Origin: Deltaproteobacteria bacterium YD0425bin51
GTDB lineage: Bacteria; Desulfobacterota; Desulfobacteria; Desulfobacterales; YD0425bin51
Reading direction: 5' to 3'
Assembly: GCA_002753225.1 (NCBI GenBank)
Contig: PDZS01000008.1
Span: forward strand, 1 to 64,000
DNA length: 64,000 bases
Part shown: positions 9,008 to 17,721 of the stretch, one piece after another
How the letters are laid out: every line of letters begins with the position of its first letter
Numbering within the stretch: position 1 is the stretch's first letter
Made by a program: the position numbers and the translations under genes
The notes under the pieces: model-generated
Seen by the model: only the letters and a program-made list of their open reading frames with translations
Told to the model about the DNA's origin: nothing
Database searches by the model: none

Positions 9008-9695
9008 ACAATTTAGATACAATTCAGATAACTTGAGTTATCTAATTTATGGCAAAAATAAGGCAATTGCAATTGATCCTGGCGCATATGATGACATCCT
9101 CTCTTTCTTAAAGGAGAAGAAGATAGATCTTCAATTTGTAGCAAATACCCATAATCATTTTGATCATGTTATGGGTAATGATACTATTTTAAAAATCTCC
9201 AAATCAGTATTTATAGATAATAAAACATTAAGGGAGAATAAGGCTATAGATATTGAAGGGAGTGAGATTACTATATACAATACTCCGGGCCATACTTTAG
9301 ATTCTTTGTGTTTTTATATACCAGGCGTTCTTATAAGTGGGGATACATTGTTTAATGGGACAATTGGGAATTGTTTTTCAGGCGATTTGACGAGTTTTTT
9401 TCAGTCCATTAAGATGCTTTTAACTCTTCCTGATGATACAATAGTTTATTCAGGCCATGATTATGTTAATGCATCTATTGCTTTTTCAAAAATTATTGAG
9501 CCAGACAATATTGAACTTGATAATTTTTTAAAAAGATATAATTATCAAGATGTTAAATCGACAATAGCCCAAGAAAAAAAGATAAACCCATATCTTAGAT
9601 TTAATGAAGATAAAATGATAAAAATACTTAAGGAAAAAGGCTTTTCAGTAGATAGAGAAAATGATAGATGGAAAGCTATAATGAGCCTTGAGTAG
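8991..9695 (+). CDS. Metallo-beta-lactamase fold hydrolase, glyoxalase II-like
   Basis: A 234-residue protein with the metallo-beta-lactamase signature THNHFDH (metal ligands H54, H56, D58, H59), the later GHT and SGDTLF motifs, and SGHDYVN, which supplies another ligand. A C-terminal segment with NPYLRF resembles the hydroxyacylglutathione hydrolase C-terminal domain. It would hydrolyse a thioester such as S-lactoylglutathione or an analogue; the true thiol in this anaerobe is unknown. I chose the ATG at 8991 rather than 8985 because the weak AAAAGAG gives better spacing. It overlaps the 3' end of the nifS-like gene by 17 bases, suggesting translational coupling. Confidence 0.85.
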   Translation: MELKVKQFRYNSDNLSYLIYGKNKAIAIDPGAYDDILSFLKEKKIDLQFVANTHNHFDHVMGNDTILKISKSVFIDNKTLRENKAIDIEGSEITIYNTPGHTLDSLCFYIPGVLISGDTLFNGTIGNCFSGDLTSFFQSIKMLLTLPDDTIVYSGHDYVNASIAFSKIIEPDNIELDNFLKRYNYQDVKSTIAQEKKINPYLRFNEDKMIKILKEKGFSVDRENDRWKAIMSLE

Positions 9696-9731
9696 ATATT
9701 TAATTTATTATATACTAATTAGGACTCAACT

Positions 9732-10415
9732 ATGAATAAAGATAGCAGTTTTTCGTGGATTGATAAACAGAATGGGACAGCTTTTCCTATAGCAAAAGCA
9801 GGGTATCCTTTTATTTTTTTTGCAGGTTTTTCAACATTAGTATTTGCTCTTCTTCATTTGACTTTTTTAACTTTAATTGCATTTATTATAACTTGTTTTA
9901 TATGTTATTTTTTTAGGGATCCTGATCGCTTGATTCCAAATGATAAAAACTCTGTTGTTTCTCCTGCCGATGGTAAAATAATTATAGTTCAACAGATTCC
10001 TAAAAGTTTATACTATGATACTCCATGTCTAAAAATCAGTATCTTTATGTCTGTTTTTAATGTACATGTAAATCGTATTCCATATGATGGGGTAGTAACT
10101 AAGATTATTTACAATCCAGGAAAGTTTTTTTCTGCTAATTTAGATAAAGCTTCTAAAGATAATGAGCAGAATGCCGTTGTCTTAGAAACTAAATCAAAGC
10201 AGCAGATTTGTTTTGTTCAAGTAGCTGGACTTATAGCAAGAAGAATTATTTGTAATATTCAAAAAGGTGATGAAGTACAAAAGGGGGAGCGTTTTGGTAT
10301 GATATGTTTTGGTTCAAGGCTTGATGTTTATCTCCCACCTGACTCAACGCCTAAGGTATCTGTTGGAGATAATGTTTATAGTGGAACTAGTATATTAGCA
10401 GAATTAAAGGAGTAA
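9732..10415 (+). CDS. psd: Phosphatidylserine decarboxylase proenzyme (short, PSD-B-like type)
   Basis: A 227-residue membrane-associated enzyme that converts phosphatidylserine to phosphatidylethanolamine. Hydrophobic N-terminal segments (about 24-60) are followed by FRDPDR and the decarboxylase core with VHVNRIPYDG (111-120). The CFGSRLDVYLP motif contains the Gly194-Ser195 self-cleavage site that yields the pyruvoyl cofactor. The length matches the short family found in many anaerobes. AGGA lies seven bases before the ATG. No pssA is adjacent, although pssA often accompanies this form; leuB starts five bases after the stop. Confidence 0.93.
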   Translation: MNKDSSFSWIDKQNGTAFPIAKAGYPFIFFAGFSTLVFALLHLTFLTLIAFIITCFICYFFRDPDRLIPNDKNSVVSPADGKIIIVQQIPKSLYYDTPCLKISIFMSVFNVHVNRIPYDGVVTKIIYNPGKFFSANLDKASKDNEQNAVVLETKSKQQICFVQVAGLIARRIICNIQKGDEVQKGERFGMICFGSRLDVYLPPDSTPKVSVGDNVYSGTSILAELKE

Positions 10416-10420
10416 TTGTT

Positions 10421-11491
10421 ATGTCAAAATCATATAATATAGCTGTTGTTCCTGGAGATGGGACAGGTCCTGAAGTTATAGGGGAAGGGGTAAAAGTTCT
10501 CAGCACTGTTTCCAGAAAAATTGATTTTAAGTTAAACTTTACATATTTCAATATCGGAGGAGAACATTATAAAGCAACAGGAGAGATATTGCCTGATAGT
10601 GTAGTTGAAGGTTTATCTAAATCTGATGCCATATATTTGGGAGCTATTGGTCATCCAGATGTCCAGCCAGGTATATTAGAAAAAGGTATACTTTTGAATT
10701 TAAGGTTTCATTTTGACCAATATATTAATTTACGACCAGTAAAGCTTTATGAAGGGGTTTCAACTCCAATTAAAGATAAAGGTCCAGACGATATAGACTT
10801 TGTAGTTGTAAGAGAAAATACAGAGGGTCTATATGCAGGAGCTGGAGGAATTCTAAAGAAAGGTAAGCCTGATGAAGTTGCAGTACAGGAATCAATAAAT
10901 ACTAGAAAAGGCGTAGAAAGATGTATAAGATATGCTTTTGAATATTGCAGAAAAAGAAATAAAAAGAAAAAGCTTACTCTCTGCGGAAAAACCAATGTGC
11001 TTACTTTTGCGTTTGATTTGTGGGAAAGAACTTTTAATGAGGTAGCCAAAGAGTATCCTGATATCTCTACAGATTATGCTCATGTTGACGCAATATGCAT
11101 GTGGATGATTAAAAATCCTGAGTGGTTTGATGTTATTGTAACTGATAATATGTTTGGAGATATAATTACAGATCTTGCTGCTATGATTCAAGGTGGTATG
11201 GGAATAGCAGCTGGCGGAAATATTAATCCTGTGGGAATTTCAATGTTTGAGCCTATTGGAGGTTCAGCCCCCAAATATACGGGTCAAAATATTATAAACC
11301 CTATTGCTGGTATTTTAGCAGGTGCTCTCATGTTAGATACACTTGGTGAAGAAATGGCGGCCTTATGCATTGAAAATGCTGTTAAAAAAGTCTTAAAAGA
11401 TGATGTAAAGGATGTATCAGCAGGTAAAATGGGTTTTACAACAACAGAAGTAGGCGACCTCATTTGTAAGTATATAGAAAAAGATGAGTAA
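10421..11491 (+). CDS. leuB: 3-isopropylmalate dehydrogenase-type beta-decarboxylating dehydrogenase
   Basis: A 356-residue NAD-dependent decarboxylating dehydrogenase of the IPMDH/IDH family: N-terminal VVPGDGTGPEV, the substrate-loop motif VVRENTEGLYAG, KTNVLTFAFDLW, and the metal-binding VTDNMFGDIITDLAA, followed by EPIGGSAPKYTG. The next gene is asd, and leuB-asd pairs are common in related bacteria, so leucine biosynthesis (3-isopropylmalate to 2-oxoisocaproate) is the best call. The ENTEG loop resembles isocitrate or homoisocitrate enzymes more than classical LeuB, so specificity should be stated with care. Confidence 0.83.
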   Translation: MSKSYNIAVVPGDGTGPEVIGEGVKVLSTVSRKIDFKLNFTYFNIGGEHYKATGEILPDSVVEGLSKSDAIYLGAIGHPDVQPGILEKGILLNLRFHFDQYINLRPVKLYEGVSTPIKDKGPDDIDFVVVRENTEGLYAGAGGILKKGKPDEVAVQESINTRKGVERCIRYAFEYCRKRNKKKKLTLCGKTNVLTFAFDLWERTFNEVAKEYPDISTDYAHVDAICMWMIKNPEWFDVIVTDNMFGDIITDLAAMIQGGMGIAAGGNINPVGISMFEPIGGSAPKYTGQNIINPIAGILAGALMLDTLGEEMAALCIENAVKKVLKDDVKDVSAGKMGFTTTEVGDLICKYIEKDE

Positions 11492-11512
11492 AAAATCAGG
11501 AGGAAAAATAAA

Positions 11513-12535
11513 ATGTCTGAAAGAAAATTTAATGTTGCGGTAGCAGGAGCTACTGGAGCTGTAGGAAATCAAATGATTAAGTGTCTTGAAGAAAGAAATT
11601 TCCCTGTAAAATCGATTAAGCTTTTAGCATCAGCAAGGTCAATTGGGAGAAAACTTACATTTCGAGGAGAATCAATACCTGTTGAAGAATTGAAGGAAGA
11701 TTCGTTTAAAGGTGTAGAGATTGCTCTATTTTCAGCTGGAGCAGGCACCAGCTTGAAATTTGCACCTATGGCTTATAAAGATGGATGCGCGGTTATAGAC
11801 AATTCTAGCGGATGGCGTATGGATCCGGAAGTGCCTTTAGTAGTTCCAGAGGTAAATCCTCACGCAATAGCGCAGTATACAAAAAAGGGAATTATTGCAA
11901 ATCCGAACTGCTCAACCATTCAAATGGTTGTTCCTTTAGTTCATATTCATAAAAAATATAAAATAAAGCGCATTGTTGTTTCAACATATCAATCTGTATC
12001 TGGAACAGGTAAAAAAGCAATAGATGAGCTTTTTGATCAGACAAGAGCTTTAATCAATTTTCTTCCAGTAGAGAGAAAAGTATATCCACATCGCATAGCT
12101 TTTAATTGTCTGCCTCAAATAGATGTATTTTTAGAAAATGATTATACTAAAGAAGAAATGAAGATGGTCAATGAAACTAGAAAAATATTAGAAGATAATA
12201 GCATTGGAGTTACAGCCACAACAGTTCGCGTTCCTGTATTTTTTGGACATTCAGAGTCTATTAATGTTGAAACTTATGAGCCTATAAAAGCGTCTGATGT
12301 AAAAGATCTTCTTAGAAATGCGCCGGGTATTAAGCTTGTTGATGAACCTAAGAAAGGATTATATCCTTTAGCTATTGATGCAGCAGGTCAGGATTTAACA
12401 CTTGTAGGGCGCATCAGGCAGGATGAATCTGTTCCAAATGGAATTAATATGTGGATTGCTGCTGATAACATCAGAAAAGGCGCGGCAACAAATGCAGTTC
12501 AGATAGCAGAAATTTTAGGAAGTAAATATTTATAA
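11513..12535 (+). CDS. asd: Aspartate-semialdehyde dehydrogenase
   Basis: A 340-residue enzyme that reduces aspartyl phosphate to aspartate semialdehyde with NADPH, a shared step in lysine/diaminopimelate, threonine and methionine synthesis. It has the N-terminal nucleotide motif AGATGAVGNQ, the catalytic cysteine C133 in NPNCSTIQMV, the QSVSGTGKKA segment, and the later VRVPVFFGHSES region with the acid-base His. AGGAGG precedes the ATG by nine bases. It is 21 bases downstream of leuB and 15 bases before greA. Length is normal. Confidence 0.95.
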   Translation: MSERKFNVAVAGATGAVGNQMIKCLEERNFPVKSIKLLASARSIGRKLTFRGESIPVEELKEDSFKGVEIALFSAGAGTSLKFAPMAYKDGCAVIDNSSGWRMDPEVPLVVPEVNPHAIAQYTKKGIIANPNCSTIQMVVPLVHIHKKYKIKRIVVSTYQSVSGTGKKAIDELFDQTRALINFLPVERKVYPHRIAFNCLPQIDVFLENDYTKEEMKMVNETRKILEDNSIGVTATTVRVPVFFGHSESINVETYEPIKASDVKDLLRNAPGIKLVDEPKKGLYPLAIDAAGQDLTLVGRIRQDESVPNGINMWIAADNIRKGAATNAVQIAEILGSKYL

Positions 12536-12550
12536 TGGAGGATTTTGAAT

Positions 12551-13018
12551 TTGGATCGGGTACCTATAACACGAAAAGGTTATGAGGCTTTAAAAAAGGA
12601 GTTAGAATATTTAAAGTCTGTTGAAAGACCTATGATTATTAAGGCTATTGAAGAAGCAAGAGCGCATGGCGATCTCTCTGAAAATGCAGAATATGATGCT
12701 GCAAAAAATCGTCAGGGATTTGTAGAAGGAAGGATTGGGGAACTAGGATTTAAACTAGCCAATGCTGAAATAATAGATACAGATAAAATTCCAAAAGATA
12801 AAGTGGTTTTTGGAAGTACAGTTATATTGGAAAGTATTGATACAGGTGAATCTATTGAATATCAATTAGTTGGCTCAGAAGAATCAGATATCCAAAAAGG
12901 TAGAATTTCTGTTTCATCACCTTTAGGCAAGGCGATGCTAGGAAAAACACCGGGGGAAGAATTAACTGTACAGGCGCCAGTTGGCAAGAGACGTTATGAA
13001 CTAGTAGAAATAAGATAG
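12551..13018 (+). CDS. greA: Transcription elongation factor GreA
   Basis: A 155-residue GreA/GreB factor with an N-terminal coiled coil (about 12-75, including the EARAHGDLSENAEYDAAK tip that enters the RNA polymerase secondary channel) and a C-terminal FKBP-like domain with SPLGKAMLGK. It stimulates transcript cleavage by backtracked polymerase. I chose TTG at 12551 because GGAGG (12537-12541) is nine bases upstream and the product then begins MDRVPIT. An in-frame TTG at 12545 is only three bases from the Shine-Dalgarno site. rpoZ follows, so two RNA polymerase partners are linked. Confidence 0.93.
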   Translation: MDRVPITRKGYEALKKELEYLKSVERPMIIKAIEEARAHGDLSENAEYDAAKNRQGFVEGRIGELGFKLANAEIIDTDKIPKDKVVFGSTVILESIDTGESIEYQLVGSEESDIQKGRISVSSPLGKAMLGKTPGEELTVQAPVGKRRYELVEIR

Positions 13019-13035
13019 TGTTTGGAGGATTTAAA

Positions 13036-13236
13036 GTGGCACGTATTACGATAGAAGATTGTCTAAGAAGAGTTCCCAATCGTTTTGCAATAGTACATAT
13101 GGCTGCAAAGCGCGTAAGACAGATTAGGGAAGGGTCTGATTATTTAATTGTTTCTTCAAAAAATGAAGATATAGTTATTTCTCTAAGAGAAATTGCTGCA
13201 GGAAAAGTATCTCTTGATGATGATATAGTGTTTTGA
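13036..13236 (+). CDS. rpoZ: RNA polymerase omega subunit
   Basis: A 66-residue omega subunit starting MARITIEDCL, with the conserved NRFAIVHMAAKRVRQI helix that clamps the beta-prime subunit. I chose GTG 13036 because GGAGGA (13023-13028) is seven bases upstream; the longer ORF begins within the greA stop region. It follows greA directly and ends with TGA. The order greA-rpoZ-PP-loop protein indicates a continuing operon. Confidence 0.93.
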   Translation: MARITIEDCLRRVPNRFAIVHMAAKRVRQIREGSDYLIVSSKNEDIVISLREIAAGKVSLDDDIVF

Positions 13237-13253
13237 GAAAAAAATAAACTCAA

Positions 13254-13979
13254 ATGTCTAAAACTTACTCATATAAGGCTTTAAATAGATCTGTAGGCAA
13301 GGCTATTCACAGCTACAATATGATTGATGATGGAGATAGGATTTTAGTAGCTGTATCTGGCGGTAAAGACAGTTTGTCTTTACTATGGATTTTGGCTGAA
13401 AGGCTAAGTCGTATAAAAGTCAAGTATGAACTTTTTCCAGTTTATATTGATCCAGGTTTTGAGGATGGCTTTGGGAATAATTTAAAAGAATATTGTAAAA
13501 AAATTGGTTACAATTTGAAGGTTGAACTTACAGATTATGGTATTTTAGCTCACAGCCCTCAAAATAGAGAGAATCCATGTTTTTTGTGTTCAAGACTTAG
13601 AAGAAAAAGGCTATTTGAAATTGCAGAAGAACTTTATTGTAATAAAGTTGCACTGGGGCATCATAAAGATGATATTATTGAGACTCTTTTTTTGAATATA
13701 TTTTATTCAGGTGAAATTAGCACAATGCTACCTTTTCAAAGCTTTTTCAAAGGTAAATTTATTCTCATAAGGCCTTTATCCCTTGTAGATGAAAACATAA
13801 TAAAGCGTTTTATAAAAGAAAAGGATTTCCCCAATTTTGTAAACCCTTGCCCTAGTGCAAAAAATTCCAAAAGACAAGAAATAAAAAGTATTTTAAATGA
13901 GCTTTATAGTAAAAACAAAAAAGTAAAAGGTAATATTTTCAGATCACTCAGCAATGTTAAAGTAGAGTATTTATTATGA
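13254..13979 (+). CDS. TtcA-family PP-loop tRNA thiolation protein
   Basis: A 241-residue PP-loop ATPase with VSGGKDSLS (35-42) for ATP adenylation and a CFLCSRLRRK motif (C109, C112) as in TtcA, the [4Fe-4S]-dependent enzyme that makes 2-thiocytidine at tRNA position 32. LGHHKDDIIETL and the FNPC-like NPCPSAKNSKR motif (third cysteine region) also match. TtcA-like proteins include paralogues with other targets, so I leave the symbol blank. The stop overlaps the folE2 start (ATGA, 13976-13979), indicating translational coupling. Confidence 0.87.
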   Translation: MSKTYSYKALNRSVGKAIHSYNMIDDGDRILVAVSGGKDSLSLLWILAERLSRIKVKYELFPVYIDPGFEDGFGNNLKEYCKKIGYNLKVELTDYGILAHSPQNRENPCFLCSRLRRKRLFEIAEELYCNKVALGHHKDDIIETLFLNIFYSGEISTMLPFQSFFKGKFILIRPLSLVDENIIKRFIKEKDFPNFVNPCPSAKNSKRQEIKSILNELYSKNKKVKGNIFRSLSNVKVEYLL

Positions 13980-14764
13980 TTGATATTCAAAGTCAGCCAG
14001 ACTACAGAAAAATGCCTATAGATAAAGTAGGTATTAAAAATTTAAGATATCCAATTACTGTCCTTGACCGTAAAAACGGATCACAGAATACTATTGCAAC
14101 AATAAATATGTACGTTGATCTGCCCCATATTTATAAAGGGACGCATATGAGCCGTTTTGTGGAAACTCTTAATTTTTTTAGGCCGCAGGTTTCTTTTCAA
14201 AATATTTCGACTATTTTGGAAGAGATGAAAAAGCAATTAAATGCAGAATCTGCTCATATTGAGGTCGCTTTTCCATATTTCATAGAAAAAACAGCCCCCA
14301 TAAGCAATTCAAAAGGGTTTATGGATTATAATTGCAGAATCATTGGCTCAAGCAATTCAAAAATAGATATTGTTTCAGAAGTAAAGATTCCAATTTCTGC
14401 TGTTTGCCCTTGCTCAAAAGAGATAAGCGAGGTTGGAGCGCATAATCAGAGGGGAGAAGTTGTTCTTGCAACTAGATTTAAAAAATTTATTTGGATAGAA
14501 GATATGATCAAAATAGTTGAAGATGCAGCCTCCTGTGACGTTTATTCTGTCTTAAAAAGAGAAGACGAAAAATGGGTAACAGAAAAAGCGTTTATGAATC
14601 CAAAGTTTGTTGAAGATATGGTAAGAGATGTTGCTGTAAAGTTAGAGAAAGATGATAATATTACCTGGTATTCAGTAAGTGCTGAAAACTTTGAATCAAT
14701 ACACAATCATAGCGCATATGCTCATATTACAAGAGATAAAAAAATTAAGTGTTTAAAAACTTAA
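13976..14764 (+). CDS. folE2: GTP cyclohydrolase FolE2 (type IB)
   Basis: A 262-residue GTP cyclohydrolase IB, which converts GTP to 7,8-dihydroneopterin triphosphate for folate and possibly queuosine synthesis. It has the SRFVETLNF motif and the metal-site cysteines in AVCPCSKEI (C144, C146), followed by GAHNQRGEV. The C-terminal NHSAYAH also fits the family. FolE2 is unrelated in detail to FolE and can use metals other than zinc. It starts in the ATGA overlap with the PP-loop gene. Its last 20 bases overlap the 3' end of the convergent receiver gene. Confidence 0.93.
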   Translation: MIDIQSQPDYRKMPIDKVGIKNLRYPITVLDRKNGSQNTIATINMYVDLPHIYKGTHMSRFVETLNFFRPQVSFQNISTILEEMKKQLNAESAHIEVAFPYFIEKTAPISNSKGFMDYNCRIIGSSNSKIDIVSEVKIPISAVCPCSKEISEVGAHNQRGEVVLATRFKKFIWIEDMIKIVEDAASCDVYSVLKREDEKWVTEKAFMNPKFVEDMVRDVAVKLEKDDNITWYSVSAENFESIHNHSAYAHITRDKKIKCLKT

Positions 14765-15122
14765 TGATTGATTCTTGAAATTGTTTTCTTTTAATAGATT
14801 TATGAATATGACCAGATGATGCGGCTTTCAGATATTCGGTTAAATCTTCTTCATTTGTTGCAGTAAGGAGTATCACTTTTGTTTGTTTATCAAAAGAGCG
14901 TATAGATTTTAATACTTTTTCTCCAGTCATATCACCTAAATTTAGATCCAGAAAGATTATATCAAACTTCATACTTTTTGATATTTTGATGGCGTCTGTT
15001 CCGTTGTCAGAAGTAATAACTTTAATATCAAACAGATCGATTTCTTCCAGAATATATTTAATTTTATCTCTGTTTAACTCGTGATCATCTACTAGAAGCA
15101 CTTTTTTTACTTTTTTATCCAT
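14745..15122 (-). CDS. Single-domain response regulator (CheY-like)
   Basis: A 125-residue stand-alone receiver with acidic residues VDDHE (11-15), phospho-acceptor D59 (FLDLNLGD), the conserved Thr (LLTATNE) and a C-terminal KSIKRKQF segment in place of the usual KP pair. No output domain is present. It lies 13 bases downstream of the hybrid kinase gene on the same strand, so it probably receives phosphate from that kinase's HPt domain. The 3' end overlaps folE2. Confidence 0.87.
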   Translation of the reverse strand: MDKKVKKVLLVDDHELNRDKIKYILEEIDLFDIKVITSDNGTDAIKISKSMKFDIIFLDLNLGDMTGEKVLKSIRSFDKQTKVILLTATNEEDLTEYLKAASSGHIHKSIKRKQFQESIIKFLNT

Positions 15123-15135
15123 AATATATATCTCC

Positions 15136-17715
15136 TCAGATTTCTTTTAATGCAGATAAGAGCTTTTTTTCAAGCTCTGAAAATTTGACTTTAAATTCAT
15201 TCATTTTATCTATAACAAATTTCATATCACCAGATTTTGCTTTTTGTTCCATGTCAGAAGTTATATTTTTAAACTCATCTGCTTCAAGAGCTAGTGCTGT
15301 GTTTTTTATAAAATGTAATATATTTCTAGCCTTATCAGGATCACCTAATGAATTTTCAAGTTCTTTAATATTTTCAGGTGTTTTTTCAATACAAGTTTTA
15401 ATAGATTTATAAAGTAATTTTTCCCCAAGTTCCTCTTTTGCAGTTTTTATGTCAAAGATAGTATCCCTATTTCCAACTGTAACCTCAACTGGAATTTCAA
15501 TTGATTGTTCTTTTGTTAATATAGGTGACTGGTGTAAAATTTTATATATTGTATCAAACAAATGCTCTTGTTTTATTGGTTTTGTTACATATCCATTCAT
15601 TCCTGCTGCTAAACATTTTTCTTCATCCCCTCGCATAGCGTTTGCTGTCATTGCAATAATCGGCAGATGATTTAATTTTAATTCGTTTCTAATTTTTTGT
15701 GTGGCCTGGAAACCATCCATTTCAGGCATCTGAATATCCATTAGAACAACGTCATATTGTTTGTTTTGTAAAAAACGAACTGCTTCTAGTCCATTATCTG
15801 CGATTTCAACTTCGATATTTGCTTTTTCTAGAATATCTTTGGCAATTTCCTGATTAATCAAGTGATCTTCAGCAAGCAGAACTCGAATACCTTTGAGCCG
15901 TTCTCTATATATAGATACTTTTGTGGTTATCTCTTTTTTCTTTCTATATCCAGATAATTTCCCTTTTCTTACAAATATATCAAAAATTATATCAAAAAGA
16001 GCAGATTCTATAACAGGTTTTGTTAAATATCCATCTATATTTACCTGTGCTGCATCTTTAGCTCCCTCTTCTTCTTTGTCTCCTGTTATCATAATAAGAG
16101 GAACGCTCGATTTTAATTCCTGACGTATTCTTCTTGCAGTCTCTATGCCGTCAATACCAGGCATAATACGATCCATAACAACTAAATTAAAGGGATGTGG
16201 ATCATTATCTTTTTTTTGTCGCCTGTATAAGAGAGCTAGCGCATCTTCTCCTGAAGAAACAGCTTCTGTATTGAAACCTAATGACGTAAGCATTTTTCCA
16301 ATAATATGACGTGCCAGCTTAGAATCATCAATTATAAGTGCATAATATCCTTTAATATGATCAGGGAGTTCTAATTTTGTTTCTGTATATCCTGATTGTC
16401 TTACAAAGCGAGCAGTAAAATAAAAAATTGTTCCTTCATTAAGTTTGCTCTCTATCCATATTTTGCCAGACATTAATTCTACAAGTTGTTTGCATATTGC
16501 AAGCCCTAATCCAGTTCCACCATATTTTCGAGTAGTCGAGCTGTCTTCCTGAGTAAAAGGCTCAAATAGATTATTAACAGACTCTTCTTTAATGCCAACC
16601 CCTGTATCTTTTACAAAGAATGTTAAAATTGTATCATTGTCTATATTTTTCCAATCTCGTACTCCAATTGTTATAGTTCCTCCTTTTCCAGTAAATTTTA
16701 TGGCATTTCCTAAAAGATTAGTTATAATTTGCTGGAGTTTTAAAGGGTCGCCAATTAATGCTTTTGGCATATTAGAGTCGATTTCAACTAAAAGTTCTAT
16801 TCCTTTTTCATCAGTCTTACTGCCAAGTAGTTCAGTTACTTTTTCTATTACTTCGTCTACCCTAAAGTTCAGTTTTTCAAGTTGAATTTTACCTGCTTCA
16901 ATTTTTGAGAAATCTAGAATATCATTAATAATACCAAGTAAAGAATATCCAGACGTGTGTATGATTTTTAGATATTTTTCAATCTTTGGAGGAATAGAAA
17001 TCTCAGATAGAGCTAAATCAGCAGAAGCAATTATACCATTCATTGGTGTACGAATTTCATGGGACATTTTGGCTAGAAATTCGCTTTTAGCTTTGGCTGC
17101 ATCTTGAGATTTTCGTGCTAAACGAAAAGCATCCTGTACAGTGTTTTCTAAGTTTGAATAAGCTTTTTCAAGCTGGGATGTTCTTTCTTTAACAGATTCT
17201 TCAAGCTTTGATTCTGTCTGAGCCCTTTTGATAATTTCCTGACGTAGTTTTTCATTGGCTATTTTTAAATCAGATGTATGATTGTTTAAAAGTTCTTCAA
17301 ATCGATTATCGTATTTTTTAAGCTCGACGTGACTGCTTATTTTTCTTCTGGCTTCTAAAATTATAAAAGGACTTACAATATAGTCAGATGCGCCTGATTC
17401 AAAACATTTTTCAATTTCACGTGCATCACCGAATTTTATAACTAAGATAATTGGTATATTTTGTGTCAATGGATTATTAGTTAATTTTCCGCAAAGCTTA
17501 TATGCTTCAGAAGTGCTAGAAATAACGTCCAAAAGTATTATAACCGGTGAATAAGTTTGTACTAGTTCAAATAAATTATCCGCAATCTTTGCAATAATAA
17601 AACGATATTCATTTTTAAGCTCATTTACAAGCTTAATATTATTTTCAACTTTATCAGCTATAAGCAAAATTAAAGGAGTACGTTTATCTTCTTCTATGCT
17701 CTGCGAATTTTTCAT
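15136..17715 (-). CDS. Hybrid histidine kinase REC-HisKA-HATPase-REC-REC-HPt
   Basis: An 859-residue phosphorelay protein with no membrane segments. Domains in order: a degenerate N-terminal receiver (about 13-133; D63 present but the usual Lys is Ser in YIVSPF), a coiled coil (140-210), HisKA with phospho-His H219 (KMSHEIRTP), HATPase (about 325-440), two good receivers (about 460-575 and 605-720, each with its acceptor Asp and KP motif) and a C-terminal HPt (about 765-859, HFIKN motif). This resembles BarA/TorS-type relays. The signal is unknown. The cognate stand-alone receiver is just downstream; no DNA-binding output is encoded nearby. Confidence 0.9.
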   Translation of the reverse strand: MKNSQSIEEDKRTPLILLIADKVENNIKLVNELKNEYRFIIAKIADNLFELVQTYSPVIILLDVISSTSEAYKLCGKLTNNPLTQNIPIILVIKFGDAREIEKCFESGASDYIVSPFIILEARRKISSHVELKKYDNRFEELLNNHTSDLKIANEKLRQEIIKRAQTESKLEESVKERTSQLEKAYSNLENTVQDAFRLARKSQDAAKAKSEFLAKMSHEIRTPMNGIIASADLALSEISIPPKIEKYLKIIHTSGYSLLGIINDILDFSKIEAGKIQLEKLNFRVDEVIEKVTELLGSKTDEKGIELLVEIDSNMPKALIGDPLKLQQIITNLLGNAIKFTGKGGTITIGVRDWKNIDNDTILTFFVKDTGVGIKEESVNNLFEPFTQEDSSTTRKYGGTGLGLAICKQLVELMSGKIWIESKLNEGTIFYFTARFVRQSGYTETKLELPDHIKGYYALIIDDSKLARHIIGKMLTSLGFNTEAVSSGEDALALLYRRQKKDNDPHPFNLVVMDRIMPGIDGIETARRIRQELKSSVPLIMITGDKEEEGAKDAAQVNIDGYLTKPVIESALFDIIFDIFVRKGKLSGYRKKKEITTKVSIYRERLKGIRVLLAEDHLINQEIAKDILEKANIEVEIADNGLEAVRFLQNKQYDVVLMDIQMPEMDGFQATQKIRNELKLNHLPIIAMTANAMRGDEEKCLAAGMNGYVTKPIKQEHLFDTIYKILHQSPILTKEQSIEIPVEVTVGNRDTIFDIKTAKEELGEKLLYKSIKTCIEKTPENIKELENSLGDPDKARNILHFIKNTALALEADEFKNITSDMEQKAKSGDMKFVIDKMNEFKVKFSELEKKLLSALKEI

Positions 17716-17721
17716 AATTCG